A program made the position numbers and the translations under genes. A stretch of DNA of 8,664 nucleotides from JAJECS01 sp034428595 (GTDB lineage Bacteria > Chloroflexota > UBA11872): the NCBI GenBank assembly GCA_034428595.1, contig DAOUHO010000030.1:1-8664 (forward strand), in the 5' to 3' direction. The notes under the pieces are model-generated. The model did not search any database and had not been told where the DNA came from. It saw nothing but the letters and a program-made list of their open reading frames with translations. Positions 7,117 to 8,664 of this stretch are shown here, piece after piece (position 1 is the stretch's first letter; every line of letters starts with the position of its first letter).

Positions 7117-8664
7117 CTACCGAGACGCCGGCGCGAGCGCGTCCCAGCGTACGAGGTCGTCGAGCAGGCGCATCAATTTGGCTTGCCATTCTGCATCGCG
7201 CGCGAAATCCGGCCACACCAGCCCGGCCTGTCCGCGCTTGACGCCCCAGCCGGACGCTTTGAGCATCACGGTAGGACTTGGCGCGAACTCCGGTGGCGCT
7301 TTGATCAGGAGCTCACGCGCGTAAGTCGTGACGGCGGCGAATCCCAACGCTTGCGCCCGCGCCTTGATCCGCAGCAGATACGCCAGATTGTCCACGGGCT
7401 CGGGCAACGCGCCAAACCGATCCCGGATGTCGGTGATCGCAGCTTCGACCTCGTCGATCCCCCGCAGCCGCGCCAGCCGCTGGTATTCGCGCACCTTGGT
7501 GGCGTAGGACCCCATGTAGTCGTCGGGCAGATAGGCGTCCAGTGGAAGGTCCACCACCGCGGAGGGCAGCTCGGGCTCGGGCGCCACGCCCCGCAGCCGG
7601 TCCACGGCTTCCGCCAGCATGCGGGAGTAGAGGTCGAAGCCCACGGCGCTCATGTGGCCATGCTGCTCGGCTCCGAGCAGGTTGCCCGCTCCGCGAATCT
7701 CGAGATCGCGCATGGCGATGCGGAAGCCGGCGCCCAAGTCCGAGGCCTCCAGAATCGTCTGGAGGCGCTTCTGGGCCTGCTCGGTGAGGGTGTGCCCCTT
7801 CTGATACATGAAGTAGGCGTAGGCCTGCGCGGCGGCTCGTCCCACGCGGCCTCGGAGCTGATAGAGCTGCGCGAGGCCGAACTGCCAGGCGTCGTTCACG
7901 ATGATGGTGTTGACGTTGGGGATGTCGAGGCCGTTCTCGATGATGGCGGTTGCCACCAGCACCTGGGCGTCGCCTCGGGCAAAGCGATACATCACCTCCT
8001 CGAGCTCCGCCGGCGGCATTTGCCCGTGGGCCACGAGCATCTCAACGTCCGGCAGCAATTCCTGCAGCCGGCGTTGCCAGGTGTAGATCGTTTGCACGCG
8101 GTTGTGCAGGAAGTAGACCTGACCGCCGCGCCCAAGCTCGGAGCGGACGGCGTCGCGCACGATGTCGTCGTTGTAGGTCGTCACGTAGGTCTTGACGGCG
8201 AGGCGCTGCTCGGGCGGCGACTCGATGACGCTGATCTCGCGCAGACTGGCCAACGCCATATGCAGCGTGCGTGGGATCGGCGTGGCGGTGAGCGTGAGCA
8301 CGTCCACGTTCTTGCGCAGCGCCTTGAGCCGCTCTTTGTGCACGACGCCGAAACGCTGCTCCTCATCGACGACGATCAATCCCAGATTGGCGAAAGCCAC
8401 GTCGCTCTGGAGGAGCCGATGGGTTCCAATGACGATGTCAACGTCACCCGAGGCCAGGCCGGCCATGACGTCCAGCTGCTCCCGGCGGCTGCGGAAGCGG
8501 CTGAGCAACTCGACCTTGACCGGGAACTCGGTGAGGCGCGAGACGAAGGTGTCGAAGTGCTGCTGCGCCAGGATCGTGGTCGGGACCAGCACGGCCACCT
8601 GCCGTCCGTCCATGGCGGCCTTGAAGGCCGCGCGCAGCGACGCCTCGGTCTTGCCTTAGCCGAC
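7117..8664 (-). CDS. mfd: Transcription-repair coupling factor Mfd, 3' part with an in-frame stop at the window edge
   Basis: Mfd is an ATP-dependent translocase that removes RNA polymerase stalled at lesions and recruits UvrA. The window holds the second half of the protein; the UvrB-like and RNA-polymerase-binding domains lie outside. From the ATG at 8613 the 498 residues show PTTILAQQHF (11-20), GTHRLLQSDVAF (63-74), the DEEQ Walker B (83-86) with RFGV, LTATPIPRTLHMAL (108-121), ATAIIENGLDIPNVNTIIV (221-239) and QLRGRVGR (252-259). The translocation motif DLGAGFRIAMRDLEIRGAG (292-310) and EQHGH (316-320) come next, then the C-terminal D7 domain (about 350-480, starting VDLPLDAYLPDDYM). Homology continues upstream of 8613 as GKTEASLRAAFKAA and, beyond a TAA at 8658-8656, VG. 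The family has GDVG(Y/F)GKTE there, so the TAA replaces the aromatic residue of Walker A. A gene caller would start at 8613. The stop is TAG, 50 bases before topA. Confidence 0.93.
8656..8658 (-). other. In-frame TAA inside the mfd Walker A codons
   Basis: The minus strand reads GTC GGC TAA GGC AAG ACC GAG, giving V-G-stop-G-K-T-E. In Mfd the third codon should be Tyr or Phe. One base (TAC or TAT to TAA) accounts for the change. It lies only six bases from the window edge, where contig ends are often wrong. Confidence 0.85.

Noticed and set aside
7111..7131. Five-pair inverted repeat CCGGC/GCCGG around the mfd stop codon
   Set aside because: The stem is short, the loop is 11 bases and no T-run follows, so it does not support a terminator.
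7067..7216. N-terminal extension of topA by 50 residues
   Set aside because: It would overlap the mfd C-terminus by 100 bases and adds sequence unlike any TopA; the ATG at 7066 leads into the conserved LVIVES block after a short basic lead.
6206..7324. A 372-codon open frame on the plus strand opposite topA and the end of mfd
   Set aside because: It is antisense to the TOPRIM region and crosses the mfd-topA boundary; it looks like a shadow of minus-strand codon use.
1..8664. Search for tRNA, rRNA, CRISPR repeats, insertion sequences and accessory cassettes
   Set aside because: Nothing of this kind was visible; the window is almost fully covered by conserved housekeeping genes.

Overview
This GC-rich bacterial window is a dense, strictly one-directional block of housekeeping genes. 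Every gene I can support lies on the minus strand, so transcription runs from position 8664 towards position 1. In transcription order the genes are mfd (3' part), topA, rpsB, tsf, pyrH, frr, uppS and cdsA (5' part). The long plus-strand reading frames are shadows of these genes produced by the base composition. I see no mobile element, CRISPR array, tRNA, rRNA or accessory island.

The lineage cannot be fixed from this alone. A Zn-finger-free TopA with glycine-rich C-terminal repeats, a very short EF-Ts, an S2 with a long low-complexity tail and the high GC content fit a Chloroflexota-like bacterium (inference). The short EF-Ts argues against Actinomycetota, where the protein is normally longer.

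Layout: positions 8664-7117 hold the helicase and C-terminal half of the transcription-repair coupling factor Mfd. An in-frame TAA sits inside its Walker A motif a few bases from the window end. After a 50-base gap comes topA (7066-4355). A 176-base gap (4354-4179) follows, the longest non-coding stretch here, with a terminator-like hairpin and a second hairpin before the rpsB ribosome binding site. From 4178 onward the genes are packed: rpsB overlaps tsf by 8 bases, pyrH overlaps frr by 4 bases (ATGA), and the other gaps are 21, 14 and 6 bases.

The rpsB-tsf-pyrH-frr-uppS-cdsA order is a classic bacterial cluster. It joins translation (S2, EF-Ts, ribosome recycling) to UMP phosphorylation and to envelope precursor synthesis (undecaprenyl diphosphate and CDP-diacylglycerol). 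Mfd and TopA upstream both act on DNA during transcription.

The points worth a second look are modest: the stop codon in the Mfd Walker A motif, a probable CTG start for cdsA in the same frame as uppS, the long S2 tail, the minimal EF-Ts and the structured rpsB leader. I found no convincing evidence of a previously undescribed system.
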